A stretch of 64,000 nt of DNA from Entomortierella parvispora (taxonomy: Eukaryota > Mortierellomycota > Mortierellomycetes > Mortierellales > Mortierellaceae), in assembly GCA_963573315.1 (NCBI GenBank), contig OY752142.1, forward strand, positions 1,364,001 through 1,428,000, read 5' to 3'. Position numbers and translations under genes: made by a program. Below the pieces are notes generated by a model that had not been told where the DNA came from, did no database searches, and saw nothing but the letters and a program-made list of their open reading frames with translations. Of this stretch, positions 34,963 through 46,646 are shown piece after piece; position 1 is the stretch's first letter; each line of letters begins with the position of its first letter.

Positions 34963-36197
34963 AGCAAGAACGCGTGATAGCGCTTCTTGTGTGAAAAAGA
35001 TACCTTTTGCCCCTCCTTCTTCTCGTTTTCTTTTCATCCTCCTCCTCCACTCCACTCCATTTTGCATTTTCCACTCTCCATTGTATTCTTAAATCATTCT
35101 CGGTCCACACTCATCCCAGCGAAGCATAGAAAGATATATTTAGTTCATAGATTCGTGCCAAGCATCGTCGCATCCATAAATACTTTGCACGAAAAAGAAA
35201 CGAACCTGATGGCTCAGAGGGGATGGCGGATTCAACGCGACCTGGCCATGGCCACAGAAATTGTACATCGCCATTGTAGACCACTGCCGACGCGTCGATC
35301 GCGTGCGCATGATTTGTTGTGTTTTCCTTTGCCTTTTCCTCGCCCTCCCTGCCTCCTCCCTCCCTCTGGCCCCTTTTTTGCCCATGGGTTCCCAGCTGGG
35401 GATCGCTGTTCATTCGATTTCCATGCCATGCACTTTCTCATTGACATTCACTGCTCTCAAGGCTCCGTGCTTTTTTTTATATATATTTTTTTACGTGTCC
35501 AAAACACTCGCACTAACGTGCTAACAAGGCGACGGGCAGCCAACCCCATTGTCCCCCGCGCGTGCATGGGCAATGGTCTTTGCGCCTGGGAAGGAAAGTG
35601 CATTTCCCGCTGTTCATTATTTCCCTTCCGCCCATCCATCCGTCCATCCTTCCATCCATCTATCCAATTGTCCATCCCTCTATTTCTCTATCCCTCCATC
35701 CTTCCATCTATTCATTTTCATTGCATTACGCGGAGTCCTTGGACGCTGACCCGTCGACTTTTCCCTCACCGTCTGTCCCCACCCTTTTTTTGAGTCCTTG
35801 AGTGGAAACCTGATCGCCCTTTTTTTTGGGAGGCTTCTTCTCCTTTCCCTCAACCCCTCACAGGCGGCTCTCGTCCTTTTCCGTCACTAGTCCTTTATTC
35901 TCGCGGGCGTTTGCTATCGGCGCCTTCTTTCTTTTTCTGCTTACCAGACCAGATCTTGCCACAGGAACACCTCAGGATTCACAGGCACAAAGAAGAGTAC
36001 GTGGAAAGCCATGCTCAAAGAGTTTTTTTTGTTACACACACAAGTTTCCAGCCCGCATTGATGATCCCGCTGACATCCTTTTTTTTTTTTTTTTTTTTTT
36101 GGCTGGACAAAAAGGTTGGATGCCATCGAAAAGGTGTAAAAGACTCTGAGAAGAAGCCTCCACGATCAGCAATTGCAGAATCGTCTTCATCAGACAC
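34963..36197. other. Intergenic region TEF3 to TBC gene
   Basis: The first part is the TEF3 3' flank; the rest is CT-rich promoter-like DNA with a T23 tract at about 36080-36102. A frame at 35911-36294 reads a Ser-rich protein-like segment near 36160 that overlaps the chosen TBC start, so an upstream exon of the TBC gene could lie here. Nothing else is supported. Confidence 0.4.
35627..35717. repeat. Imperfect CCAT/TCCA tandem repeat
   Basis: A run of CCATC, CCTTC and CTATC units of four to eight bases, degenerate but clearly periodic. It lies in the TEF3-TBC spacer. Confidence 0.75.
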
Positions 36198-39100
36198 ATG
36201 GAACGCCAGGATCAAGGGCCGCGGGATCAGCAAAGGTCCAAACATGGACGGTCCTTTTACTTCCCCCTTGGTGCAACTGCTGAGCGAGCTCTGAACGGGA
36301 GTTCTATCGATCTTGCAGGGGGGAGTCTGCATGACTGTATTGACAGTCGGGCGGATAGGAACTCAATGCCCCTGTCTCCGTCGCCAACAGTGTCTTCATC
36401 TTCAAAAACGCCAACCATAGCAACTTCGGCGGGGCACAGCTTGACCTCATCTCTTGACCCAGCAAGCTTGGAGAAAGCCCAGGTCCGAGGAACGGCAGAG
36501 AAGGATCGCTTACAGGCCGATACTACTGCAAAGGGAGCAAGGAAACGAAGGAGTAAACAAAGCCTGAAAAAGTCGGCCAGGGGTGGTTTGTTTACATCAA
36601 TCGACAACAACAAAAACAAAAACAAAAACAACAAGAACAACAACAAAAACATAAACAACAGCACCAACAGTATTGTCCGTTCGACATCGAGCTCTGCAGG
36701 ACTCTCCACTGGTGTGGCCAGTCTCACGATTCTGGCGCAAACCACTTCGATATACTCAGAGAGCTCACCTCAGGCAACCCCGTCCGAAGACAGCACAGCA
36801 CTGACGCCATCGACGCCAACGCCTGATTCCACCAAGGAATCACAGCACAAGACTTTGCACTCAGCCAGCCTGCTTTCTCCGTCGAACCAGTCGTCGATAT
36901 CATTCATGCCGGATATCAGCAATACATCCTCGGCAACTATCACAACAAACCTGCTGGGGATCACTTCGCATATTTTCCAGTCCCATGTTTTTAGTCAGCA
37001 TGACTATCAGCAACCGCGTTTGAATCTATCTACTCAATCTTGTCCACGCCAGCTAACGGGTGGTTTTCAACTGTCTACACCGTCGGCTTCAAACAATTCT
37101 TTGGCTGTGTCGAGGCCCGATTCTCCTGCTCCAAACACAGCGATTCTTCGGGTGTTGCCTGAATCGTCTCATGCAATGCACGCTGAACAACAGAAGGGAG
37201 AACTGGAAACAATAACTCCCATAGAAAGTACGCTTGATATGGAAATACCAGCAGAAGAGCAGAATGCAACCGCCGATGCGCCAGCAGAGACGGAGACTCA
37301 GGCAGTGCACTATTGTGCATCAGTGCTAGAGAGCTTAGGATCCCGTCAAAAGCGACCAGCATGTTCCTCGTTTTCCTCCTCAACCTCCTCATCAGTAACC
37401 TTTACCTCTCTAACAGAACAACATGAGCCTGCTTTTAGCCAGAAAAGAAAAGAAAGCACACGGGACGATCTTTCTGGAAGGAAATCTCCAACACCAAGTG
37501 ATAGTCACCATTCGCACCAAGACCGCTCTTTGACAACGGTTTTTGACGATCTTAAGGCCAAGACCCACCACGCGCTTCGAAAGACTGGTTTATTTTCAAT
37601 TGCTCCAGATGCCGGTTTATACGCAGACAGGGAGACGAGTAAGCCTGCTGATATGAAGGTGATCCGTATGTTTCCTGCTTCTCCTGCCCCGTCTGCGACC
37701 ATGGTGGTGTCATCTATCGAAGGCAACAATGGTAGAGAGGGTAATGATTCGAATCAAAAGGAGCGTAAAGAGACGAAGGAAGGAGCAAAAGGCCTATTTG
37801 GTCGCCCCCGCAGTCGGTCTGTGAAAGAGACGTGCCGTGCTTTCCTGTCTTTGGACTCTCCCATCTCGAAATCGCCTCCGGCACCATTGCCCCCGGTCCC
37901 GCGCATCCCGCGACTCCAGGTCTCAACGGCTACTGCCATAACTCCACTCGCCGATGACCGACTTGTTCTAACGGCTCCACCACCCCCGCCCTCACCTTCC
38001 TCTTCATTTGTTGGACGGCTGGATAAGCTGCGACCTTGGTCTCGTGTGCCGGGGGCTGGTTGGGGTGCAGGGCACCAGAGGTCGAACTCAGGACCAGCTC
38101 GTCCTTCCGATCCGAGGATTTTATCTGGGATTTCTCACCAGCTCTCTCTCGCCAACGTTCCACAAGCACCATCTTCGCCCTCTCCACAGTCTCTAGTAGA
38201 GAAAGAGATCAAAACCTTCCCAGATGCGGGGGCTACGGATGAAGGTAGAGGAGAAGAGGACACAGACACAAAGTTAAAATCAAAGCCTACTCATCGACGA
38301 CGAAAGAGTGAGGCAATGTCCATGTTTTCATTTCGATCTGGATTCGGGGGAGCCTCGGCTGCGCCAGTCTTGACCCCAACGTCTGTTAAAGAGCGGGATG
38401 GATCAATCTCACCCCCGTCTGTTTCGCCTCAGCAACCAGTATCGCTGGAAAAGAATCATCGATCTATATTGGCCGGGCATTGGTTTGGAGCAAAGCGTCA
38501 TCATCATCAACAGCAACGATCCGTGCATTCCGTTGATGGGGAAGAGTTGGCTTCAGGGATGGATACACTTAAAAAACTGGAACATGTGCCGCAGTGGAAG
38601 ATGCCGGGTGCGTATAGCAATCGACCTAGAAGCGTAGTTTTTGTTGAAGGAGACCATGATATTAGAGAGTACAAGCGCGTTGGAGTCCAAGGACAGGTAG
38701 AAAGCGGAGAAGACGATGATGAGAAAGATTATGTGAGTGACTCTGAGGACGGCGGCGTAGAAATGGTCAGGGACGATACGAAATCGGAAACGAATTATGT
38801 TGCCATGAACGAAGATGTTCAGCGAGAAAGGAACGTCCATGGAGACATAAGTGAGAAACAGGATGCGCCTAAGAAGCCAAAGAAGCCAAAGAAGAAAACT
38901 GGGGGGAAAAATTCAATCCTCTATGTGAACGACTACGGATTTATCTATGACACATGCACCAGACCTGACACGGTAGATCATGGGGGCGACAAAGAAGGGC
39001 CAGAGAAGAACTTACGTCGACAGCAAATGACCACAGCGACAAATTCAGATTTGATTACAGATTCGATGTCGTCAACTGCAGACCAGGGGCGTGAGCGGGC

Positions 39101-40997
39101 TTTAAAGAAGCAGCGCGAATGCACTCAAATGAGCGAGCAAAAGTGGATCTATGCAATGACCCACATGCAGCCAGATCAGATCAAAAAGTCGTCAAAGGTG
39201 AGAGTTAACGTTGGTACTACCATACTTACTCGAGACTACTCATTTACTGACCACTTCAACTCCCATACTGCTGTCATACCACTGCAGTACAAGAAGCTTG
39301 TTCGCACAGGAATTCCAAACTCGATTAGAGGTCGCGTATGGCAGTATCTCGCCAATACGGAAAAGTTTCGGGAGCCAGGACTATTTCAAAAGCTCCTGCT
39401 ACGTGGCCACCTTCCGATTCATGACGTGATTGCTAGGGACATACATCGTTGCTATCCTGACCATGTTCATTTCCGGGATGGCATGGGTGGCACAGGGCAG
39501 GAAGATCTCCATGCGATTCTGAAAGCGTACGCACACTATAAACCCAGCGTAGGATACTGTCAGGGCATGGGTCGACTCGTGGGAATGATGCTAATGCAAA
39601 TGCCTGTCGAGGAGGCGTTTTGGCTGTTGGTGGCGACAATTGAAAGTCCATATCTCCAGGATTACTACACCCCAACATTGCGACAGCTCCGAGTGGACGC
39701 GATCGTGTTTGAGAGACTGCTCAAGATACAGGATCCAAAGCTGGCAACCTTTCTGGAGCGAAATAATGTGGGACCGTTGATTTACATGACTCAATGGTAT
39801 CTGACGCTGTTTACTTTGTCCCTGCCATGGGCATCGGTACTCAGGGTGTGGGACGTGTTTTACTTTGATGGAATCAAGACTCTTTTCCGAGTGGGTCTAG
39901 GGGTTTTACAGATTTGTCGGCCGCATCTATTGTCGCCGCACCGGGGAGGCAGCGAGCCTTCGCATAGTGACAACGGCGCTCGGGCATTCTTTTCTGGAAC
40001 CGATCACAACCACGAGCGAGGTCAAGGAGACAGCAAACTGGGGTCTATCTCAGGAGTGGGAAGGCCGTACAAGGAGAGCAGGGATGCCGTTGCAATTGAA
40101 CCGACTGGACCAGCGGATGTTATGGAATTCTTGTTACATATACCTTTGAGTATCTTGGGACCTGAACGATTACTGGAGAAAGCATTTCGCATCCGATTGA
40201 GACGCGACAGCCTGGAAAAGATGACGACTTTGGCCGCGGCAGAGATGGACAAGAACGAGGCGATTGAGCAGGAAAAACGAAGGGTCAAGCCTCAACAGCA
40301 GCAGCAGCACAAGTCTACAACACAGGGCCAGGTACAGTCGGAAGTGGTTTCCAGTGCTGAAGCACCAAATGTTTGCGAGACCGAGGGTCAGTCCAGAACC
40401 ACCAACCACACACAGACAGAAACGGATGGTCAAGGAGAGCACAAGCCTCCTGAGGACAATCCACAAAGTGATGTGCCTCCGCCTGCCGTGCTATCGCCAC
40501 GACCAAGCAATCAAGCTTTGAACGATACAGCAGATAGGCACCAGGGAGTCGACCCTATCTTGGCCCCAGCAATGACCGACCGTCCTCGCTCACAGCCCTC
40601 CAAGAAATCGTCAATGCGGTCTTTTGTGACATCGTCGTTGCCATTGTCGTCCTCTTCATCGTCCAAATCGTCCCTGTCTCTCGCCTTACAACAGGTGTCG
40701 CCGTTGAGTACAAATCCCTCTCCGGAATCGCCCCCATCGCTCCCCACATCCACCACATCATCCCCTCAAAACACTGTACCTCTTACATCTCTTCCATCCA
40801 CCCGAATGGACACACTGGACCCCTGTGCTGAAGGCCTTTCACCCCCCTCGTCTCCAGTTACTACTGTTTCGCCTGACCAAGATCCAGATACCTACAGCAC
40901 ATCTCCAAAGTCGTCCTCGTTGTCGTCATCACCACCTCCATCTCTGGGGATATTTTCGTTTAGAACGAGAAAACGAGCAGGAACTCTGCACCACTAG
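36198..40997 (+). CDS. Large TBC-domain Rab GTPase-activating protein
   Basis: An uninterrupted frame of 1599 codons. TBC proteins speed GTP hydrolysis by Rab GTPases in membrane traffic. The catalytic domain occupies roughly residues 1030-1240: GIPNSIRGRVWQYL at its start, the arginine finger in IARDIHR, and the glutamine finger in GYCQGMGRLVG. LYMTQWYLTLF-like and RVWDVFYFDGIKTLF motifs follow. The N-terminal roughly 1000 residues are low-complexity Ser/Pro/Asn-rich, including an Asn/Lys run encoded at 36603-36665, a Lys-rich block and acidic stretches. The C-terminus is again Ser/Pro-rich. The start at 36198 is tentative, because an overlapping frame just upstream also looks coding and an upstream exon is possible. 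The target Rab is unknown. Confidence 0.88.
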   Translation: MERQDQGPRDQQRSKHGRSFYFPLGATAERALNGSSIDLAGGSLHDCIDSRADRNSMPLSPSPTVSSSSKTPTIATSAGHSLTSSLDPASLEKAQVRGTAEKDRLQADTTAKGARKRRSKQSLKKSARGGLFTSIDNNKNKNKNNKNNNKNINNSTNSIVRSTSSSAGLSTGVASLTILAQTTSIYSESSPQATPSEDSTALTPSTPTPDSTKESQHKTLHSASLLSPSNQSSISFMPDISNTSSATITTNLLGITSHIFQSHVFSQHDYQQPRLNLSTQSCPRQLTGGFQLSTPSASNNSLAVSRPDSPAPNTAILRVLPESSHAMHAEQQKGELETITPIESTLDMEIPAEEQNATADAPAETETQAVHYCASVLESLGSRQKRPACSSFSSSTSSSVTFTSLTEQHEPAFSQKRKESTRDDLSGRKSPTPSDSHHSHQDRSLTTVFDDLKAKTHHALRKTGLFSIAPDAGLYADRETSKPADMKVIRMFPASPAPSATMVVSSIEGNNGREGNDSNQKERKETKEGAKGLFGRPRSRSVKETCRAFLSLDSPISKSPPAPLPPVPRIPRLQVSTATAITPLADDRLVLTAPPPPPSPSSSFVGRLDKLRPWSRVPGAGWGAGHQRSNSGPARPSDPRILSGISHQLSLANVPQAPSSPSPQSLVEKEIKTFPDAGATDEGRGEEDTDTKLKSKPTHRRRKSEAMSMFSFRSGFGGASAAPVLTPTSVKERDGSISPPSVSPQQPVSLEKNHRSILAGHWFGAKRHHHQQQRSVHSVDGEELASGMDTLKKLEHVPQWKMPGAYSNRPRSVVFVEGDHDIREYKRVGVQGQVESGEDDDEKDYVSDSEDGGVEMVRDDTKSETNYVAMNEDVQRERNVHGDISEKQDAPKKPKKPKKKTGGKNSILYVNDYGFIYDTCTRPDTVDHGGDKEGPEKNLRRQQMTTATNSDLITDSMSSTADQGRERALKKQRECTQMSEQKWIYAMTHMQPDQIKKSSKVRVNVGTTILTRDYSFTDHFNSHTAVIPLQYKKLVRTGIPNSIRGRVWQYLANTEKFREPGLFQKLLLRGHLPIHDVIARDIHRCYPDHVHFRDGMGGTGQEDLHAILKAYAHYKPSVGYCQGMGRLVGMMLMQMPVEEAFWLLVATIESPYLQDYYTPTLRQLRVDAIVFERLLKIQDPKLATFLERNNVGPLIYMTQWYLTLFTLSLPWASVLRVWDVFYFDGIKTLFRVGLGVLQICRPHLLSPHRGGSEPSHSDNGARAFFSGTDHNHERGQGDSKLGSISGVGRPYKESRDAVAIEPTGPADVMEFLLHIPLSILGPERLLEKAFRIRLRRDSLEKMTTLAAAEMDKNEAIEQEKRRVKPQQQQQHKSTTQGQVQSEVVSSAEAPNVCETEGQSRTTNHTQTETDGQGEHKPPEDNPQSDVPPPAVLSPRPSNQALNDTADRHQGVDPILAPAMTDRPRSQPSKKSSMRSFVTSSLPLSSSSSSKSSLSLALQQVSPLSTNPSPESPPSLPTSTTSSPQNTVPLTSLPSTRMDTLDPCAEGLSPPSSPVTTVSPDQDPDTYSTSPKSSSLSSSPPPSLGIFSFRTRKRAGTLHH

Positions 40998-41787
40998 ACT
41001 TTACCTAATGTTTATAATAGCTCCACTTAATGAAAACTAATGATCACACACGTTCAGGTTTGGGTAAAACGTGCGCACTCCACACACCGTCGCGATCATT
41101 TCACTCCGAAACTGAGTCTGTATGCATTCCATTGGTGTTGGATGACAGTAAAGGCAAAATGTATTTTCGCTCGCCATGTTTTATTGTCTGCAGCCGAGCC
41201 GTTGGGAGTGCTTTCATCATCGTCGTTCAATCCGTTGTTTTCTGTAGCCAAAAGAGCCCAGGAATAAACAACAACAAAAGTAGACTGCGATGTTCCACGC
41301 CTAGTGGTTCCTGCTCCGATTGTTTGCGCTCATTTTTTTTTGAACCACGATTATCGCCCACATGTGCATGCAAAGAACGGAGATGGACTTGAGAAACAAG
41401 ATTGCTCACACGTTTCTTCCCCCCCAACTTGCATTTCTCTTTCTTCTTTTTTTCTGCATGTCTTGTGTTGCGTGAGATTGCCAGGCGTTGGGCGGATATC
41501 GGAGTGGTTGCCATGTTTTGTGGCAAATTGCTTGACTGAATAAAGCCACAGAATAACATGCATGCAGGGCGAGGGGTGGCAAAAGAAAAAACGTGTGGGT
41601 GAAGAGTGAGTAACAATCTTGTTTCTCATTCCATCTTCTTCCTCATCCCATTCATTCCTGCATCTTTGCTCATTCACGGGTTCTCCTTCGATTTTAGTGC
41701 ACTTGTTCGCGTCTCGATCAAAATTTCATTTTTTTCTATTCGCGCCAAGAAGATCACACGATATTACAGTCAAAAACCAGATAATCA
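40998..41787. other. Intergenic spacer, no gene seen
   Basis: Between the TBC stop and the monooxygenase start, both on the plus strand. CT-rich near the right end, as expected for a promoter. No supported exon on either strand. Confidence 0.5.
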
Positions 41788-44684
41788 ATGGCGACGGCAT
41801 CCTCCCCAAAACCATCTTCTGGACCAACGGGCCCTCAGCCAGCACAATGGGCTGACCTGGATGCTCTCAAAGTAGTGGTGGTTGGGGCCGGCATGGGAGG
41901 ACTCTTCCTTGGCGCGCTACTGGAGCGAATGAATGTCGATTTTGTGATCCTAGAGCGGAGCAGTGGTCCCAGGCCTACAGGTAATTTTGGTGGAAGCCGG
42001 TCATGAAGAAGAAGCACGGTCCCTTCTTGAAAGAGTGCGCGTTTCGTTTTGAACTTCACTGTCCTTTTTTTTTTGTCTTTTTTTTTTTTTTTTTTTTTTT
42101 TTTGCTTTTTCCGCCATTGGAAAGTTGTCGCTGACGCGTTATCTTTTCCCTATACAGGTGGCGTGATGAGTCTCAACGCCGGGATCTTGCCAGTATTTAG
42201 TCAACTAGGGATCTACGAGGAGCTTCGGAAACCAACGCGTTCGTACCCTGTTCACTGCACGCACTTTGTGGATGAACGCATCGGAGGAGAATGTGAACTC
42301 CGAGTCAAGGATTTTCGAGTCAAGTAAGACCCTTGCCCATTCTTTCTGATGACTGAGGAAACAGGAGAAGGTCAGGATGAGGGCGAATGGCTTGGACTAG
42401 CGCCATGAAGGAACCTAATTCTGGGTCATCTTGCCCAAATTTTGAGAAATGAAAAAAAAAAAAAAAATGCGGGCTGCAATTTTGGCCATGCATGGTGATT
42501 TAGCCATTATATATTTACGTGGTCTCGTCTCTTCTTCTTACCCTACATAAAAGGGTTGGCTATAACCACTTAGTATTACCTCGACCAGAGCTCTCAAAGA
42601 TCCTCCTTTCACTCTTACGGCCTGGCAGAGTCCATTACGGAAAACAGGTGATCGACATCAATGAAGTATACAAGACCTCCAGAACGACGTCCTCCACGCC
42701 AACAGTCAAGGTTAAATGCTTGGATCGGACAGAATACGTCTGTCATTTCGTGGTGGGAGCAGGTATAAAGATACTGCGTTGATGTTGTAGAGCGAGCCTG
42801 TACGAGATCTCACTTTGTTATTTCACTTTTGACGTTACTCACGGTCTATTGAATCGTACCTTTGTTTTAGATGGTGCATATTCGACTGTTCGACAATTGA
42901 TCTTTGACAACTTGACGAAATTGGGTCGACTACCGTTCCAGGATCGCTCAGGATTTAAGAACCCATATTTGACGTTGGTAGGCACGACCAGTCGATTGCC
43001 ACCGGATGACTTTAAAAATGTGGACGAGCACTTTTGCTATTATTATCAAACCATTGGCAAAGGAAAATCATTCTCTGTAAGTGCGCTGATTGAGGGAACC
43101 GATGAAAATGTGGCGGCAAGAAAATCTAAGGAGAGAGTAATGATACCTATCACTCATACAACGTACTCTGATCGCCACCGCATTCGCCTGTCCCAAACAG
43201 TGGAGTACGTTGACAGTTCCCAATGGAAGGATCTGTTGGAGTGTCCAGAAACAGATCGAGCCCTCAGACTACGAGGACATGCAGAACCAGTACCAAAAGG
43301 GTGGTGCTGGCTGGGGGACAGATTCTATGGACGAGATGATTGAGGAAGTCCGAGACTTCAAGACGTCGTATGGACCAACGATCGGAACTCTGATCGATTA
43401 CACGCCAAGGGAAAACCTCTCAAAAGTGTACCTGGACGAAAAGTTGTTCCAGACCTGGCATCATGGCAAAGTCGTCTTGCTTGGCGATGGTATGTGTCAT
43501 GATACAAGTTTTGTCTTTATGGACAACAGGCACAGGCATCAAGACTAATCAGTTTCTTACTATGGTCTTTGTTTTGGTAATATGCTAGCTGTTCACAAGG
43601 TAGGACAGGATGAGAAGCGCGTGTCCATTGAAACCCATTTTATCGTTCGTGTAACCTCGTCCTCACTCCTCTTTATTTTTTCATTTTTTTTAATGCAGAT
43701 GTTGCCCAGTGCTGGACAAGGTGAGTCCTCAGTAACAAATCACGGCATGTGATTGATAGACCAACAAAAGAACTAATAAACATTTCTCCTCCTTCCTACA
43801 GGTGCTGTCAACGCGATGCAAGACGCAGTGATTCTTGCCAACTGCATTTATGACCTCACGGATTTGGAGGGTCATACGTTCACAAAGGCCTTTCATACCT
43901 ATTCAACCCTGCGTCGACCATACGTGATCGCTCAGATGCAAGCCAGCGAAAAGAACGCGGAACTATTGTTTAGTCAGGTAAAGCCACTACTCAAGGAACG
44001 GATCAGGGGATCAGGGTACAAATGGCACACTCTTTTTTTTTTTTTTTTATCTAACCAAGTAGACTATATCAAAATTCGTACATGTTACCAAAAAAGAAAT
44101 GGAGACACATCGCCAAACGGTGGCTAGCTTTCCGGCGAGGAACAATCTCGTACTCGACCAAAGATATTGTCAAGGATGCGTGGTACCAGCCGCAGGTCGG
44201 GTTTCTGCCAGCCGTTGACATTCTCGGATCCATCTCTTCAATCACACGACAAGAGCCTTGTCGAAGGTATCGCCATGAGCTCAGACGGGCCGCTAGACAG
44301 AAAAAGGCCGCTGCCGTAGCAGCAGCAGCAGCAGCTTCTCCATCAGCGGCAGTCTCAGAAGAGCTCGCACCCTTCGATGACATGGATGTCTCGGTAACCT
44401 CGTCCACTTCTGCCTTGGACTTCATATCTGGCCCCGGAACAGACGCATTGTCTGATACCGCATCGGAAACATCAAAAGAAATCACCTCTGGATCTTACTT
44501 GGAACTCAAGCCACTGGAAATCACAGGGGATGATTACTACTTGGATGGGCGATTCTCTTCATCAGAGGATGGAACTGCTAGCAAAGGAAGTGACGGAGAC
44601 TACACCGTCGAATTCTTTGACAAGTCGTCCCTACCTCAATTCGAGACACCGAATCCAGTGTCGTTCACGGCGGAAGCAATCTAA
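41788..44684 (+). CDS. FAD-dependent monooxygenase, frame break in exon 4
   Basis: A flavoprotein of the PHBH/salicylate-hydroxylase-like class. Exons: 41788-41980, 42158-42323, 42554-42762, 42871-43489, 43589-43599, 43699-43720, 43802-44015 and 44063-44684. FAD-binding motifs are VVVVGAGMGGLFLGALLERM with an acidic ILERS end, the DG motif at VVGADGAYSTVRQLI, and the GD motif at VVLLGDAVHKMLPSAGQGAVNAMQDA, which is spread over three exons including ones of 11 and 22 bases. The C-terminal roughly 200 residues are basic, then Ala/Ser/acidic-rich, and unlike the usual family end. Inside exon 4 the coding frame changes between about 43209 and 43262. Either a tiny 40- or 46-base intron (43209-43248 or -43254) or a one-base indel is needed; the mini-intron model gives 671 codons. 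Substrate unknown. Confidence 0.82.
42065..42103. repeat. Intronic poly-T tract
   Basis: T10 followed by T26, inside the first intron of the monooxygenase gene, upstream of the acceptor. Similar tracts occur at 44031-44048 and 48254-48274, in other introns of this part of the window. Confidence 0.85.
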
Positions 44685-44753
44685 ACTCACAATATACATG
44701 ATAGAAGCTATAATACAGTCCATTTATTAGAGAAGGAGGAGTGAAGGCTGCCT

Positions 44754-46646
44754 TCACTTGAAGTCTAAGAAATCACAAGTTCGGTGCCATTGCTCTCGAA
44801 GGACATTCTCCTCAGCACCCTTGGCGGTAGATAACGTGGACAAGTAAAAAGTGCTTGATGGCGAATGACGTTGAGCCTCGGTTGCTTCGATTGTGGGATT
44901 CAAGGTATTGCCATGAAAAGGCACAAATTTAGCCTCATTTTGTGTCGTAGTTTCTTTGGCGCTTGGTGTGGAAATGACCACAGCCGTTACCCAACCGTCA
45001 AAATCGTCGTTTACATACTTTGGTCTAAACTTGTTTCCAAACGCATCCATGATGCTCTTATCGTCGTCAGCATATTCGTGATGTCGAGGTATTTTCTCCG
45101 CAGCGATTGGGTCGTCAGAAAGGACTGTCGAGCTGTTGGGTGAAGGATTCGAGCCTGCCATGGCTACAAACCGACTAATATCCTCCTCGATATTGGGGTC
45201 GTCATAATCGCTATTCAAAACGTCACTCAGGTTATCGTCTTCCAGAGCCTCTAAGGCCCCTACTTGGCGATCCCGTAAGAGCTCTTGATCGAGATCTTTG
45301 TCTGTGTTCCTGGCTTCGATATTGTTCACATTCTCTCCTTCTTGAGTGTGGGTGAGTTTCGTTTTGTAGGCTTTGGCCTATAGGTGTTGAAGTCAAGGCT
45401 GTTAAGAGGAGAATAGAAATATAGGCATTCCTCAAAGAGTGCAGTCGTACCTTTCGGACTTTGACGATGTGTTCCTTCTCTGATCGGATGACCTCGTCAA
45501 TCAACTTTTGTCGCAGAGCTTGTTCCATGCTATTATTTGTTTGCGTAAAGTACGAGACCAGACGTCTCACATCCCTCAGAGATTTTGTTATACATTGCCA
45601 GGCATCAGTGTACTTGGTCTCTCTGAAGATCAACATGGATCGCTCTAGAAATCCGAAAGAGTTAGTATCATTGTACGCTGGATATGTTCTGTCGTTTCAT
45701 GATGTTTTTGGAAGCTGCTCTTACTATCAAATATCCAGTATGTTCGCCCATAACGATCGTATCCAAACGGCTCCTCGCGGATCGAGCTCAGTTCATTATC
45801 TGCGTACCAGGTTTCGATCTGCTCTTTGATGTACGATGATCTTTCAAGAGCCTGCTCCACTAGTGTCGTCAAGAGTTTGATCCTCATCAAGGGTGGAACA
45901 TCGTAGTAGTTCTCGGTTTGTTGGAAAGGATTCTCGTAATCCAACGTGTTGAAGTCTGTCGAACGAAGCTCCAGTTGCATCTTTCTGAGGTATTTGGTAT
46001 AGGAAGAAAAGCTGGCCGGAGGTTGAGAAAGATTGATCGTCAGCTAATGTTATATGTCTCTCCTCTTAGTCATGATCCCGTGTGTATTTGGTGTAGTTGT
46101 GCCGTACTTGACATTGCCGCTTCTAGGGTCATCTGCAACAATAAGATTGATGATAGCGCAGTTAATGCTGTCCAGCATCCTCATCCTCCTTCTGGAAAGT
46201 AGTGCGGTATGGAGCACCTATATATTGAACATAAAAAGGGTTAGTGGCGGTTCAATTCACCCAACCTGATCCCCCACTGGAGTTCTTTTTACCTCAAATT
46301 TGTACATCTCCAAAGGCATGCCTACACAGGCTTTTCTGATAATTCCAAAGAACCTTGCGATAAAGGCGTAGCAAAAGAAAACGTCTCGAACATGACAAAT
46401 TCCAGGATCATCGAAGGCTCTGCTGCGATCCATTGGAGCCTCTTTCATCCTGCTGTCTTTTGCTTGATCAGAGTCCCTGGTATCTGTTGTTTTTATGTCT
46501 CCTTCTGGGCTTGAAGAATCTTGCAGGAGATCATCTTGAAAAGCCTCCATTGGACCGCAAGCCGCGGTTTCCTGGTGATGAAGAGTATTCGAATAAAAGT
46601 CGCCTTCCTCCTGCTCACTACTTCCCGCAACTTGAGGAGCAGACAT
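44754..46646 (-). CDS. DDT/WHIM-domain chromatin-remodelling-type protein
   Basis: Five exons: 46646-46293, 46217-46108, 45984-45725, 45644-45451 and 45377-44754, in frame, 513 codons. Residues about 85-145 (VRDVFFCYAFIARFF ... LHTALLSRRRMRMLDSINCA) fit a DDT domain, a helical fold found in ISWI- and BAZ-type remodelling subunits. Exon 3 carries RIKLLTTLVEQALERSSYIKE and the WHIM2-type EEPFGYDRYGRTYWIF. The C-terminus is acidic and probably disordered. No bromodomain or PHD finger is seen, so it is a reduced form compared with Itc1/Acf1-type proteins. It is convergent with the monooxygenase (69 bases) and divergent from the next gene. Confidence 0.8.

Noticed and set aside
34006-35067. 353-codon frame antisense to TEF3
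   Set aside because: Shadow of the highly biased TEF3 codons; no motif.
35457-35801. CCAT-repeat frames resembling a Pro/Ser-rich peptide
   Set aside because: Periodic translation of a simple repeat, with stops in relatives expected; no start context.
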